From Natronoarchaeum mannanilyticum (GTDB lineage: Archaea; Halobacteriota; Halobacteria; Halobacteriales; Natronoarchaeaceae), in NCBI RefSeq assembly GCF_039522665.1, contig NZ_BAAADV010000005.1, positions 1 to 61,690 of the forward strand: a stretch of 61,690 bases of DNA, in the 5' to 3' direction. A program made the position numbers and the translations under genes. Shown piece by piece: positions 35,151-44,840 of this stretch; position 1 is the first letter of the stretch, and every line of letters begins with the position of its first letter. The notes under the pieces were generated by a model, which had not been told where the DNA came from, searched no databases, and saw nothing but the letters and a program-made list of their open reading frames with translations.

Positions 35151-36335
35151 ATGCACGACGAGACGACGCCAAAACGAACGCGACGGAACTACCTCGGGTC
35201 GGTCGGCGCTCTGGCCGGCGGCGCCGCGTTGGCGGGCTGTATCGGCGAAAATCCGGGATCCGATTCGGACGGAGGATCCTACTCGGTGTCGATGGCGCCG
35301 GTGGGGGAGGTCGAGTTCGACGGGCCGCCCGAGAGCGCGTTCACGATCTATCCGCAGTACGCCGACATGGCCGTCGCGCTCGGCCACAGCGAGGCGATCG
35401 AGTCGATGTTCGCCACCAATATGGCCGAGACGACGATGAGCCACTACTACGCCCACCTGGAGGGCGTCGACTACGAGTGGGGCGATCTCGTGAACCCGCT
35501 GGACGGGGACTTCAGCCGGGAGACGGTGTACTCGACGGACGCCGACGTCCACCTCGCGGACCCGGCCTGGGTGAGCACCCAGAGCAACTGGGGCGAGTCC
35601 GAGATCGACGAGGTTCGCAACCAACAGGGCCCGTGGTTCGGCAACTTCTACAGCGGCACGCACGCCGAGCCGCCCGAGGCGTACCGCGACAGCTACGAGT
35701 ACTACGGGCTCTGGGAGCTGTTCGGCAAGGTCGCCGCGGTGTTCGACGAGGTCGAGCGCTACGAGGCGATCAAGGCGATCCGCGACGACGCCGTCGCGAC
35801 GATCGAGGAGAACCTGCCGCCCGAGGACGACCGCCCGACCGCGGTGCGGGTCACGTACAACGCCCAGAACGACCAGTTCTTCACCTACCACCTGAACAAG
35901 CCCGGCTACTGGCTGGCCGACACGCGCCCGCTCGGCGCGACCGACGCGTTCGCCGACCGGGACTGGGAGCAGCTTTGGGGTACGGTCGACTACGAGACGA
36001 TGCTCGAAGCCGATCCGGACGTCATCCTGCACCTCTGGGGGCTGACCCCCTGGCACGACATGAACGACGTCCGCGATACCCTGGAAAGCGAGCCGTCGGG
36101 CCAGAAACTCTCTGCGGTCCAGGACGACCGCGTGTACGCCGCCGGGATGCGCTACCAGGGCCCGATCATGAACCTGTTCCAGCTGGAGATGACCGCCAAA
36201 CAGCTCTACCCGGAGCAGTTCGGCGAGTGGCCCGGCACGCCCGACGGCGGTGCCTCCTATCCCGAAATTCCCGAGGACAAGCAGTTGTTCGACCGTCAGG
36301 AGCTGGCGAACGTGATCACCGGATCGAACGAGTAG
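35151..36335 (+). CDS. Tat-exported lipoprotein, ABC transporter substrate-binding protein (iron/siderophore type)
   Basis: The 394-aa protein has a twin-arginine signal 'RTRRNYLGSVGALAGG' ending in the lipobox 'LAGC', so it should be a membrane-tethered binding protein. The body fits the class III (FepB/BtuF) periplasmic-binding fold ('FTIYPQYADMAVALGHSEAIESMF', 'DTLESEPSGQKLSAVQDDRVYA'). The iron-box promoter suggests an iron or siderophore ligand. The following cobalamin adenosyltransferase makes a corrinoid possible. No permease or ATPase genes lie nearby, so it is an orphan component. Confidence 0.8.
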   Translation: MHDETTPKRTRRNYLGSVGALAGGAALAGCIGENPGSDSDGGSYSVSMAPVGEVEFDGPPESAFTIYPQYADMAVALGHSEAIESMFATNMAETTMSHYYAHLEGVDYEWGDLVNPLDGDFSRETVYSTDADVHLADPAWVSTQSNWGESEIDEVRNQQGPWFGNFYSGTHAEPPEAYRDSYEYYGLWELFGKVAAVFDEVERYEAIKAIRDDAVATIEENLPPEDDRPTAVRVTYNAQNDQFFTYHLNKPGYWLADTRPLGATDAFADRDWEQLWGTVDYETMLEADPDVILHLWGLTPWHDMNDVRDTLESEPSGQKLSAVQDDRVYAAGMRYQGPIMNLFQLEMTAKQLYPEQFGEWPGTPDGGASYPEIPEDKQLFDRQELANVITGSNE

Positions 36336-36401
36336 GCGTCCGAGTGCGTAGCGAACATCGTCCCGGGGAGAACTAAGGTCGTCCGCCGCGTGGGTCCGGA
36401 C

Positions 36402-36935
36402 ATGAAGATCTACACCGGCCGCGGCGACGAGGGGATGACCGATCTTCGGGACATGTCCCGCGTCTCGAAGACCAGCGCGCGGATCGAAGCGTACGGCACG
36501 GTCGACGAACTGAACGCCCTGCTCGGGACCGTTCGGCCGACCGGTCACGACGACGTCGACGAGCACCTCGCCGCGATCCAGAACCACCTCCACGTCGCGC
36601 AGGCCGACCTCGCGAACCCCGATCCCGACGAGGACGATCCCGTCGTGCGCGACGAGCACACCGAGGAACTCGAGGCGATGATCGACTCCTTCGACGACGA
36701 ACTCGACCCCCTGGAGCAGTTCATCCTGCCGACGGGCAGCGAGAAGGGGTCGCGGCTTCACCACGCCAGAACGGTGTGTCGGCGCGCCGAGCGCCGGACC
36801 GTCGCGCTCGCGGCCGACCAGACGATCAACGGCGAGGCCGTCCAGTACCTGAATCGGCTCTCGGACGCGCTGTTCGTGCTCGCGCGCGTCGTCAACAAGC
36901 GCGACGGCGTCCGCGAGGAGAATCCGGAATACTAG
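36402..36935 (+). CDS. Cob(I)alamin adenosyltransferase, PduO type
   Basis: The 177-aa protein shows 'MKIYTGRGDEGMTDLRD' (ATP-binding N-terminus), 'RIEAYGTVDELNALLG', 'LPTGSEKGSRLHHARTVCRRAERR' and 'YLNRLSDALFVLARVVNKR'. This is the PduO-type corrinoid adenosyltransferase family, which makes adenosylcobalamin. ATG 36402 places the 'TGRGDEG' motif at the expected position. Its stop overlaps the convergent adenine deaminase stop by 4 nt. Confidence 0.92.
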   Translation: MKIYTGRGDEGMTDLRDMSRVSKTSARIEAYGTVDELNALLGTVRPTGHDDVDEHLAAIQNHLHVAQADLANPDPDEDDPVVRDEHTEELEAMIDSFDDELDPLEQFILPTGSEKGSRLHHARTVCRRAERRTVALAADQTINGEAVQYLNRLSDALFVLARVVNKRDGVREENPEY

Positions 36936-38665
36936 TCGGGATCGAGCCCGACCAGCTCCCGGCGCACGACGTCGGCGTACCCCGAGGTCGTCAGCTTCAT
37001 CGTCGGGACGCCGACGAACGGCAGCGACGCCAGCGAGACGAGCGGGCGCTCGACGCCGACGCCCAGCGAGCGCACCGCGTTCTCGGCGGCGTCGAGCAGC
37101 TTCGCGGTCTCTTCGACCTCGAGATCCGCGGCGCAGCCGCCGACCCGGTAGGGGAGTTCCGCGATCACGTCGCCGTCGCGGACGACCGCCCAGCCGCCAC
37201 CGAGTTCGTTGACGTGCCTGGCCGCCGCGCGGAGATCGGCGTCGTCAGCGCCGACGGCGAGCACGCCCGTCGCCTCCATCGTCATGCTCGTCGCGACGCC
37301 GCCGCGCTCGATGCCGTATCCGGTCAGAAAGCCGGCGAAGCCGGAGCCGTCGGAATCGGGGTGGCGATCGAGCAGCGCGACCTTGGCGACGTCGCGCTCG
37401 GGCGCCGCGCGGAGCTCGCCGTCCTCCTGTGCGGGCTCGACCGTCGCCTCGTGGGAGAGCAACCCCTCGCCGAGCTGGATTGCGCGTACGCGACCGTCGG
37501 CGCCGGCGGCGTCGGCGGGCACGCGGACGGCGTCGGGATCGGTGCGCACGTCGACGGCGTCGTAGAAGCGCTCGGGGTACTCGTGGCTGCGGGGCGCCAC
37601 GCGGACCTCGTTGTTGTGGACGACGACCTCGCCGCCGCTGATCACGGTGGTGACGTTGACCGATTGGAGGTCGTCGACGATCAGGACGTCCGCGGCGTTG
37701 CCCGGCGCGAGGCTACCCCGGTCGTCGAGCCCGAAGTGGCGCGCGGGGTTCAGCGTCGCCATCCGGATCGCGTCCGCGGGGTCGACGCCTTCCTCGATCG
37801 TCCGCCGGACGACGGCGTCCATCAGCCCCTCGTCGAGCAGTTTTCTGGGCCACATCCCGTCGGTCGAGAGCGAGAGTTCGGCGGCGCCGACGCGGTCGAC
37901 CGCGCCCGCAATCGCCTCGATATCGTCCCGGATCGAGCCGTACCGGCCGATCGCGTGGACGCCGCGCTCGACGCGCTCGACGACGCCGTCGGCGGTGATC
38001 GCCTCGTGGTCGTTGTCGACGACGCCCGCGAACGCCGACAGTTTGGCGCCGTCGCAGCCCGCGCCGTGGCCGCAGCTGCGTTTGCCTTCCCGCTCGGCGC
38101 GCTCGTAGAGACGTTCGATCGGCGAGTCGCGCCCGACCGCGTGGATCCAGTCGGTCTCGCCGACGCCGACGATCCGGTCGTCCGCGAGCAGGTCCGCGAG
38201 CGCCTCGGCCTCGTCCTCGTCGGCGCGGGGCTCCTCGAACGTGTCCGCGAGGGGCTGGGGTGGGACGGTCGCCTTGACCGTGATCGGCAGGTACGAGGTG
38301 GCCGCGAGCAGCGCCTCGACGCCCTCGGCGCCGAACGCGCCGCCCAGCCCGGATGTCTCGGTGACGACGGTCGTCGTCCCGCCCTCCAGCGCGTAGTGGT
38401 AGGCGTTTTCGAGCGTCTGGACCGTGTCGACGTGCGTGTGGGCGTCGATGAACCCCGGCAGGACGGCCCGGCCGTCAGCGTCGACGACGCGGGTGTCCTC
38501 GCCGATCACGTCCTCGGCGCTCTCGGGCAGCGCGGCGATCTCGTTGTCGCAGACCGCGACGTCGAGCGCGCGGAACTCGCCGGTCTCGGGGAGGAACACG
38601 CGCCCGCCGGCGATCACGAGATCCGCGGGCGCCTCGCCGAGCGCGACAGCTTGCGTGCGCTTCAT
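36932..38665 (-). CDS. ade: Adenine deaminase
   Basis: The 577-aa amidohydrolase converts adenine to hypoxanthine in purine salvage. It has the metal site 'LPGFIDAHTHVDT', 'TVVTETSGLGG', the catalytic-region 'CGHGAGCDGAKLSAFAG', 'ELSLSTDGMWP' and 'MATLNPARHFGLDDRGSLAPGNAADV'. The length matches the family. Its ATG overlaps the stop of the upstream MBL-fold gene (ATGA), so the two form an operon. The link between the two activities is not obvious. Confidence 0.92.
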   Translation of the reverse strand: MKRTQAVALGEAPADLVIAGGRVFLPETGEFRALDVAVCDNEIAALPESAEDVIGEDTRVVDADGRAVLPGFIDAHTHVDTVQTLENAYHYALEGGTTTVVTETSGLGGAFGAEGVEALLAATSYLPITVKATVPPQPLADTFEEPRADEDEAEALADLLADDRIVGVGETDWIHAVGRDSPIERLYERAEREGKRSCGHGAGCDGAKLSAFAGVVDNDHEAITADGVVERVERGVHAIGRYGSIRDDIEAIAGAVDRVGAAELSLSTDGMWPRKLLDEGLMDAVVRRTIEEGVDPADAIRMATLNPARHFGLDDRGSLAPGNAADVLIVDDLQSVNVTTVISGGEVVVHNNEVRVAPRSHEYPERFYDAVDVRTDPDAVRVPADAAGADGRVRAIQLGEGLLSHEATVEPAQEDGELRAAPERDVAKVALLDRHPDSDGSGFAGFLTGYGIERGGVATSMTMEATGVLAVGADDADLRAAARHVNELGGGWAVVRDGDVIAELPYRVGGCAADLEVEETAKLLDAAENAVRSLGVGVERPLVSLASLPFVGVPTMKLTTSGYADVVRRELVGLDPD

Positions 38666-39618
38666 GCTCCTGTCGCCTCGTAGCGGACGAGCCCGTCGTC
38701 GCTCTCGGTCGGCGTCACTTCGCCCCGCGCTTCGAGCACGTCGAGGTGGCCGATCGCCTCGCTCATCGCCGGGAAGTACTCGGTCGCGGGCAGGTCGTCG
38801 AACAGCCCCTCCATCACGTCCATCGCGGTGGTCGGCTCGTCGACGAGCGCTCGGACGTTGTCGGTGCGGTCCTCGTGGGCGGCCAGCGTCTCGTCGATTC
38901 TCCCGTCGGGGTCCTCGATCCGCTCGCCGTGGCCGGGCAGGATCTCGTCGAGGCCGCGCTCGCGGAGCGCCGTGAGGGAGTCGTTGTACGCCGGCAGCAT
39001 CCGCGGTCGCTCGCCCTCGGGCTTGGCGGGCGGCTGCAACAGCGGGTTCGGCGTCACGTCGCCGAGGACGTGATCGCCGACGATCGCCCGGTCCTGACCG
39101 GCCGACTCGTAAGTGAATATCAGTTCGCCCGGTGCGTGTCCCTCGACGGCTTCGACCGTCACGTCCAGCTCGCCCACTTCCAGCGCGTCGCCGTCCGCGA
39201 GCGTCGCGTCGACCTCGCAGTCCGGCGCGTAGGGAAGGTACGCCTCGGGCAGTTCGACGACGGTGCTCGCGGTCGAGCGGGACATCCCGTGGGCGACGAA
39301 GAAGTCCTCGAAAAAGGACTGCTCGTAGTCGAGGCGGTCGCCGAACGCCCTGATGATCTCGGCGGTCGCGGGCGACGCGAGGACGTCGACGCCGGCCTCG
39401 CGGAGCCGGTGCGCGGCCCCGAAGTGGTCGGGGTGGGGATGGGTGATCAGCGCGCGGTCGAGGTCGTCCGGTTCCAGGCCGCGGTCGGCGAGCCCTTCGA
39501 CGAGAGCCTCCCAGGACTCCTCGCTGTCGGGGCCCGGATCGACAATCGTGCGCCCCGCGAGGTAGGCGTTGACCGGGCCGACCTGGAACGGCGTCGGGAT
39601 CGAGAGCCGGCTGAACAT
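38662..39618 (-). CDS. MBL-fold metallo-hydrolase (glyoxalase II-like)
   Basis: The 318-aa product starts MFSRLSIPTPFQVGPVNAYL. The binuclear zinc motif is 'ITHPHPDHFGAAH', followed by 'VEGHAPGELIF', 'IVGDHVLGD' and 'ILPGHGERI'. A winged-helix-like C-terminus (about 260-318) is typical of the LACTB2-like branch. A TATA-like TTTTACTG at 39650-39643 (minus strand) is 27 nt before ATG 39618, indicating a leaderless start. The longer open frame upstream is therefore not used. It is coupled to adenine deaminase. Confidence 0.88.
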   Translation of the reverse strand: MFSRLSIPTPFQVGPVNAYLAGRTIVDPGPDSEESWEALVEGLADRGLEPDDLDRALITHPHPDHFGAAHRLREAGVDVLASPATAEIIRAFGDRLDYEQSFFEDFFVAHGMSRSTASTVVELPEAYLPYAPDCEVDATLADGDALEVGELDVTVEAVEGHAPGELIFTYESAGQDRAIVGDHVLGDVTPNPLLQPPAKPEGERPRMLPAYNDSLTALRERGLDEILPGHGERIEDPDGRIDETLAAHEDRTDNVRALVDEPTTAMDVMEGLFDDLPATEYFPAMSEAIGHLDVLEARGEVTPTESDDGLVRYEATGA

Positions 39619-40041
39619 TCGTGGTCCGTTTGGACGGCCGAACAGTAAAACCGTTTGTGAACCGGTGACTCGCCGTCGATCGTTGTCGCGAAAGAGAGAG
39701 ATGCTACGGGACGTGTCGGGTCCGATGCCCACGGAGCCTCGACCGTCTGTCGGGACCGTCGCCGGTCCCCGAAGTCTGCTGGCACACCACGGGACGGAGG
39801 GCAGGAGCGTCATCCACCGGGTTGCCTCCGACGCCGCGATTTTAGGTATGCCTAACAATTTGTTAAACCCACCGGTTTCGGCTGGCCTAAAAGCAAGTGT
39901 TGCGAGGCGGGGATGTCGGCGTCCGCCGCCGCGACACGAACTCACAGCGCGCCCCGAACATCGATGATCGCCCAGCGGCGTGCGACACGTCAGCGCGGTG
40001 ACGCCACAACTGTTATATCTGTTGCCTACCTACGGTCAGAT
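39619..40041. promoter_or_regulatory. Intergenic region with two orphan iron-box-like sites
   Basis: TTAGGTATGCCTAA at 39842-39855 matches the iron-box framework TTAGGNNNNCCTAA also found before the substrate-binding protein gene. A degenerate copy TTCGGCTGGCCTAA lies at 39877-39890, 35 bp away. Neither neighbouring gene is close: the MBL gene starts 224 bp to the left and the DUF7553-like gene 152 bp to the right. The rest of the gap shows a TATA-like GTTATATC (40012-40019) that serves the rightward gene. Confidence 0.5.
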
Positions 40042-40296
40042 ATGAACCGGCACTTCAGCGATGCGCGGTACTACCTGACCCGAGCGGGAGCACACGCGAA
40101 GAAGGGCGTCGTGGAGACGCTCGAACCGGTCGTGGCGAAGGGCCGCGAACTCGCCGGGCGAGAGGCGGAACCGGAACCGGGCCGCGTCGAGCGGCTTCGC
40201 GCGAAGCTGGACGACGCCAGCGATCGGGCCGAGAACGAGGCGGCCGACTTCGCCGCCGACGCCCGCCGTCGCGTCCGGCGATACCGCGGGACGTGA
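40042..40296 (+). CDS. Small haloarchaeal helical protein (DUF7553-like)
   Basis: The 84-aa product begins 'MNRHFSDARYYLTRAGAHAKKG' and is predicted to be all helical. It resembles a short haloarchaeal family of unknown function. A TATA-like GTTATATC about 27 nt upstream supports ATG 40042 over longer in-frame starts. It is the last chromosomal gene before the tRNA and integrated elements. Confidence 0.65.
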   Translation: MNRHFSDARYYLTRAGAHAKKGVVETLEPVVAKGRELAGREAEPEPGRVERLRAKLDDASDRAENEAADFAADARRRVRRYRGT

Positions 40297-40349
40297 TCGC
40301 TCCGAGAAGCAAGTCTTAAGTCTCGGCTCCGAGTACCGATTTTTGTACC

Positions 40350-40424
40350 GGGTTGGTGGTCTAGCCTGGTTATGACGGCTCCTTCACACGGAGCAGGTCG
40401 GCGGTTCGACTCCGCCCCAACCCA
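40350..40424 (+). tRNA. tRNA-Val (anticodon CAC), integration target
   Basis: A 75-nt cloverleaf is visible. The acceptor stem is GGGTTGG with CCAACCC and discriminator A. The anticodon arm GCTCC-TTCACAC-GGAGC gives anticodon CAC (codon GUG). The T arm is GGCGG-TTCGACT-CCGCC. No intron is seen. Partial copies of its 3' part at 58263-58372 and 61410-61439 show that its 3' end is the attachment site of two integrated elements. The gene itself stays intact. Confidence 0.97.
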
Positions 40425-41006
40425 TAAAATTTCTAACACTAACCGAAGGACACCAGACAGCCACAGCAGTCCTTATAACGTCAGATATGTCCTTGTGTGG
40501 TCCAGAAACTGACCATTCAGTCCAACAGGAACCCTGTTGGGCACGACGCCGTGGCACGATCTCACGTAAAGGAATCGGTGATCAGACAGAAAAGTCTGGC
40601 GCCGGTTGCTCGGATCATGAGCTTGACGAGAGTTGCCTGAATTGGATAGTAGATTGACCATCGGGTTCACTTAAAGCGAGGCCTCCCTTGCAACTACTCG
40701 TACAGAATTCAATATCGGTTGCTATTGAGAAGATGATTTCCACGGTGGGGGGAACGAGGACCATTCTTCCCGTTCAAGTTCACCTATAAACTGGCGTCGT
40801 GATCGGCTCATGCGGAGACACCTCAAGCACCAGAAATGGGTCTCTGGTAAGAGTCTCTCCCTCCTACGAAATTGACATGGTAACCGAAACGTGTTTTCGG
40901 TAACACTATATGAGAACTGTCTGTCAATAGTCTCTAATGATGGGAGGGCCAGAGTGAAAGTAAAACTCGATGCTTTGAGCTACTCCTTAGAAGGCTGGAT
41001 TAACTA
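40425..41006. other. Non-coding left end of element 1
   Basis: No supported gene was seen in this 582-bp stretch. It is noticeably AT-richer than the chromosome. An imperfect inverted repeat around 40880-40905 (arms GTAACCGAAA and TTTTCGGTAAC) may be a terminator or protein-binding site. A 65-codon minus-strand frame has no recognisable features. Confidence 0.4.
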
Positions 41007-44000
41007 CTATCTCTCCTCTAACTTGTCGTATTTCTCCAACACCAGATCGAAGTAGTCGTCAGTCATCCGTCGCGGGTTCTGGACTTGGTAGAAATCGTCC
41101 AGCACAAACGCAGTTTGCTCTCGATCGAGGCCGTAAGCGTGGAAGGCACCAGCATCGAGCTCGGCCTGTATCTCCTCACGCTCGTCTGGATCAGTTGCTG
41201 CGTTGATCCCTAACCGTTCCCGCATCTTCTTGAACACCTCCCCATAGCAATTGAGCTTGGCAGCTCGAGTCCAGATGTGCTCGAACCACTCGTCGCTCTC
41301 TGTGAGACGAGGAACTTGTGATTCCTTAAATTTGTACATCACCACGCTGGTGTCAATCTTTGTCCGCATTAGATAGTCAAATGGGATACTGTTGAGGAGG
41401 CCCAGCGCGACAAAGAGTTCTCGATCGGAGAAGATACTCTCGTAGACTCCGTGTAGTGGTGACTCCGTGAGATCGTCGTTCTCAGGTATAATCTCGTAAG
41501 GACGGATCGTGTGCAGCTTATTATGGCAGACAATCCCATCTGGAATCACAGCTGCGATAAGCGTCCGTTCATTCGTGAACTTCGTGACATCCCGGAAGAC
41601 GATTCGTGGTGAGGTGCAATCCAATCGCACGTCTTGCTCAGAAAGCTTCTCCCCTCGGTTCTTCTCAAGAAGATCATCGACGAAGCTCACTTGTGAGCCA
41701 GTCCCGTCAAATGCATCGTAGATTGCTCGCTTGAGTTTCCGAACATTCTTTTCCCGAATTCGTTGCTTTGCGCTTATGTCCGGATCAACGTCCTCATCGA
41801 CGCTCCAGAACTCCGGCGGGTTGATATCGACGAACTCGGGATCATGGCTGAACTGATAGATGTTGCTACCTCCATAGACTGGGTAGTCACCCTCGGACGG
41901 ATCTTCGAGGAATCGATCTGCGTCGTTGGTTCGATCCAACTCTCGATAGGGTGTCGCGTACCATTCTTCGCCTGTATCGTCTCCAATTGGTGGATGTTGG
42001 ATAATCGTCTCAAGCACTGCCACCTCTGGTTGCTTCTTGAGTTGCGGGAAGATTCGAGCCTCCGGTGAATATTTAAGAAGTACTTCGCCGGGGATCGTCA
42101 GGGCCCTCTCATCAAACTCTTGGATGACATCTAACCCGTGTTGCTGGAAAATCCCCTTGAGTTCATCAGTAGAACCGGAGTTTTTCGAGACGACGACGCC
42201 GAAGTTGTACCGGCCGTCGACGGCCTCGAAGATATCTCGGTTCTCGAATGTGATAATCGATTGAATCTCCGTCTCCTCGATCAGGTGCGTCCGGAGATCC
42301 TTCGTCGATCCTCCGTTGAAGATTGTCCCCGGGAGTACCTGAGCGATATACCCCCCGTCTTTCGAGAGGCTGAAGACTCGTTCCAGAAAGAGCGATGAGA
42401 GATCGTTTTCAGTACTCTGGCTCGTTCCGTCGATGAGAGGCTGTTGTAGCCTATATGCGCCCGAGTCGTGGAAGTACTGAGTGATGATCTCAATTTCTCG
42501 CTTGTAGTCCTCCCACCCCTGCTCAATATCTGGATCATCAAGCAGTTCCTCTTGACGAGCATCTTTGGCCTCGGGTGGGAGCGAGTGGAAGTCCCCATCA
42601 TGTCGCATGAAGTAATCGTCACGAGTGGGGCGCAACCGATCCCACGGCGGATTACCTATGATGGCGTCGAACCCACCGTCTGCATATACCTCCGCAAACT
42701 CGAGCATCCAGTGGAACGGGGTATACTCTTCCAGATCGTCTTCTGTGACGTCGTCGACAACGTCGCGGAAGTCGTCAAGGATTTGCTCGTCGAGCTCACT
42801 ACGGTACTCTCTGAGCAGTTCTTGTGCATTCTGACGGTGCTTTTCTGCTTTCTCTGGAAACGCGTTGTACTTCTCGTGGAGTTCAATTTCTTCGATGACA
42901 TCCTCATACCTCGATCGGACGCTGTTCTCATTCCACCGCTCAAAGGTAGCGAGCCCGTCTTCCGTTTCCTCAGGGAACGCGACGTAGCCGATGAGAGAAT
43001 TGCCCTGTCGGACGTTGAACGTGATGTTCGGAAGGGCAAGTTCCTCAGTATCCAACTCCTCGACATCTTCTTCGCGGAGTTCGGCGACGATCGACAACCA
43101 GAGCCGGAGCTTTCCAATCTCTACGGCGGGCCCCATGATGTCGACGCCGTAGATGTTGTTCTGGACTGTCGTCTTCTTCATCCGGTGGCGAGGGGGGCGA
43201 GTCTCTTTCCGATCCCAAAGGGCCTGTCGAACATTGACAATTTCCTCGACGGCTGACGTGAGGAAGTGCCCGCTTCCCATCCCCGGATCGATGACGTAGA
43301 AATCGTCAGTTTCGGCCAAGAGTCGGGTGATCAGATCACTCGATCCCGGCAGTCCGTCAATCAGTTCGTAAAGTGTCTCGTACTGCTCAACCTCTGGCTC
43401 AGGCCAATCACGTTCCTCTACGAGGATCTTGGCGAACCTGTCTCGAAGTGCTGGACGGACTGTCTCTTCTGCACTGAAACGGGTAATCTCCTTTGGTGTG
43501 TAGTATGCTCCAAGATCGGCGTTCTGATCGCCTGCACCAGTAGTAAGGTAATTAATAGTCTTCTCAAATACGCTCCCGAGCACACTCGGATCGATATCCG
43601 TGGGGCCCCCATCAGCAGAGAACCGGTATCGTTCAAGAAGGTCTACAATCGACTCCAAGACGCTATCCCGAACATCGAATCCACGCTCGTCGACGTCGGA
43701 CGAGCTGTCCAATTCGGGGCGGAACAGCCCACCGTTTAGATACGGAATCTCCGAATAGAGATCGATCGGCGACTCTCGCTCTTCTGGTTTGACGTTGAGG
43801 ATGTCATAGAAGAGCGGATCGAAGAACGACTTGTAGAGGGACTGAGGGTAGATACCATCGTCGTACGTGTCGATGATTGTGGTGAGGAGATCAGGCCGGA
43901 CGATCTGCTTGTCCTCAAGGAACTTGATGAAGATCAGCCGATTCATCAAGTCCACCGAAAACAGACGAACATCATCCCCATCAGCTTCATCCGGTGGGAT

Positions 44001-44840
44001 AATCCCGTCACCTACCAAACTTCGAGCACGACGTTCTGAATCTGCCTCATCGGTGACACCGAATACTGTTTGGATGTAGTCATCGTAGAACTCATCGGTG
44101 ATCTCTTCCTGCTTTCGCTTGATGACTTCGCGAGCGTCGTCAATGATAGACAGGAAGTTGTCGTAGTCGAACGTCCGGATCAATCGCGCAACGAGTTCTC
44201 GTTCCTCTTCGGTAACTGCTTCCGTTGGCGGGACTTGACTCGTGGTTTGATTTTCAAACAGCGAAAGGAAGACAGGGCGGAGATCGAGTTCCTCGATGAT
44301 GTTGTGAGAGTAGGTATCGGGCTCATAGCGAACGAAAATCCACCTGATGCCATCGGTAGCGTAGCCGTAGTCTGAATCGAACTCGCGCTGACTCAGCCAA
44401 CTCTTGACTTGATCTAATCCGTGTCCCCGATCCTGCAACTCCTTGTTGAGGGGTTCAGCCTCGATCAGTAGTCGGCTCGAGTCGACGCCGTCGACGTCTC
44501 TCAGCGACACAGAGTAGTCTGCTTGCTCCCCACGCTCGGATGAAAAGTCACCCGCCTCGTAGCCATAGTCATCGTAACCAAGCACCTCAAGCAGTGGCTC
44601 GATTACTCGATTCTTCGTCGTCGGCTCGGGATCAAGCTGATCCTGAGTATATTCCGACTTGAGGGTATAGCTTCCTGGATCGCGACGAAACGTCGTATCA
44701 AGGAGGTCATCATCAATCTGATCGCGGAGTTGGCGGATGGACTCCGCAATAGCTTCGATCACCCTGTTCTCATCTTCCGTAGAAACCTCAGTATCGAATT
44801 CTGCGAAATTGAACTCAGTCTGGGTGTCGCCCACCGACAT
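41007..44840 (-). CDS. Type IIG-like restriction-modification protein (Eco57I-type methylase with nuclease region)
   Basis: The 1277-aa protein combines several parts. An N-terminal region at about residues 95-130 has 'QADYSVSL...LLIEAEPLNKEL', a D...ExE arrangement that could be a PD-(D/E)xK-like nuclease site. A helical region follows. An N6-adenine methyltransferase has SAM motif 'DPGMGSGHFLTSAV' (about 517) and catalytic 'GNPPWDRLRP' (about 732). The C-terminal part is target-recognition-like. This matches Eco57I/PglX-type enzymes that both modify and cut. BREX or DISARM partner genes are absent, so it probably acts alone. Start ATG 44840 is preferred; an upstream ATG at 44855 adds five residues. 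Confidence 0.8.
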   Translation of the reverse strand: MSVGDTQTEFNFAEFDTEVSTEDENRVIEAIAESIRQLRDQIDDDLLDTTFRRDPGSYTLKSEYTQDQLDPEPTTKNRVIEPLLEVLGYDDYGYEAGDFSSERGEQADYSVSLRDVDGVDSSRLLIEAEPLNKELQDRGHGLDQVKSWLSQREFDSDYGYATDGIRWIFVRYEPDTYSHNIIEELDLRPVFLSLFENQTTSQVPPTEAVTEEERELVARLIRTFDYDNFLSIIDDAREVIKRKQEEITDEFYDDYIQTVFGVTDEADSERRARSLVGDGIIPPDEADGDDVRLFSVDLMNRLIFIKFLEDKQIVRPDLLTTIIDTYDDGIYPQSLYKSFFDPLFYDILNVKPEERESPIDLYSEIPYLNGGLFRPELDSSSDVDERGFDVRDSVLESIVDLLERYRFSADGGPTDIDPSVLGSVFEKTINYLTTGAGDQNADLGAYYTPKEITRFSAEETVRPALRDRFAKILVEERDWPEPEVEQYETLYELIDGLPGSSDLITRLLAETDDFYVIDPGMGSGHFLTSAVEEIVNVRQALWDRKETRPPRHRMKKTTVQNNIYGVDIMGPAVEIGKLRLWLSIVAELREEDVEELDTEELALPNITFNVRQGNSLIGYVAFPEETEDGLATFERWNENSVRSRYEDVIEEIELHEKYNAFPEKAEKHRQNAQELLREYRSELDEQILDDFRDVVDDVTEDDLEEYTPFHWMLEFAEVYADGGFDAIIGNPPWDRLRPTRDDYFMRHDGDFHSLPPEAKDARQEELLDDPDIEQGWEDYKREIEIITQYFHDSGAYRLQQPLIDGTSQSTENDLSSLFLERVFSLSKDGGYIAQVLPGTIFNGGSTKDLRTHLIEETEIQSIITFENRDIFEAVDGRYNFGVVVSKNSGSTDELKGIFQQHGLDVIQEFDERALTIPGEVLLKYSPEARIFPQLKKQPEVAVLETIIQHPPIGDDTGEEWYATPYRELDRTNDADRFLEDPSEGDYPVYGGSNIYQFSHDPEFVDINPPEFWSVDEDVDPDISAKQRIREKNVRKLKRAIYDAFDGTGSQVSFVDDLLEKNRGEKLSEQDVRLDCTSPRIVFRDVTKFTNERTLIAAVIPDGIVCHNKLHTIRPYEIIPENDDLTESPLHGVYESIFSDRELFVALGLLNSIPFDYLMRTKIDTSVVMYKFKESQVPRLTESDEWFEHIWTRAAKLNCYGEVFKKMRERLGINAATDPDEREEIQAELDAGAFHAYGLDREQTAFVLDDFYQVQNPRRMTDDYFDLVLEKYDKLEER

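Noticed and set aside
41007-44840. BREX or DISARM system
   Set aside because: The methylase resembles PglX-type proteins, but no BrxC, PglZ, DrmA or other partner genes occur nearby.
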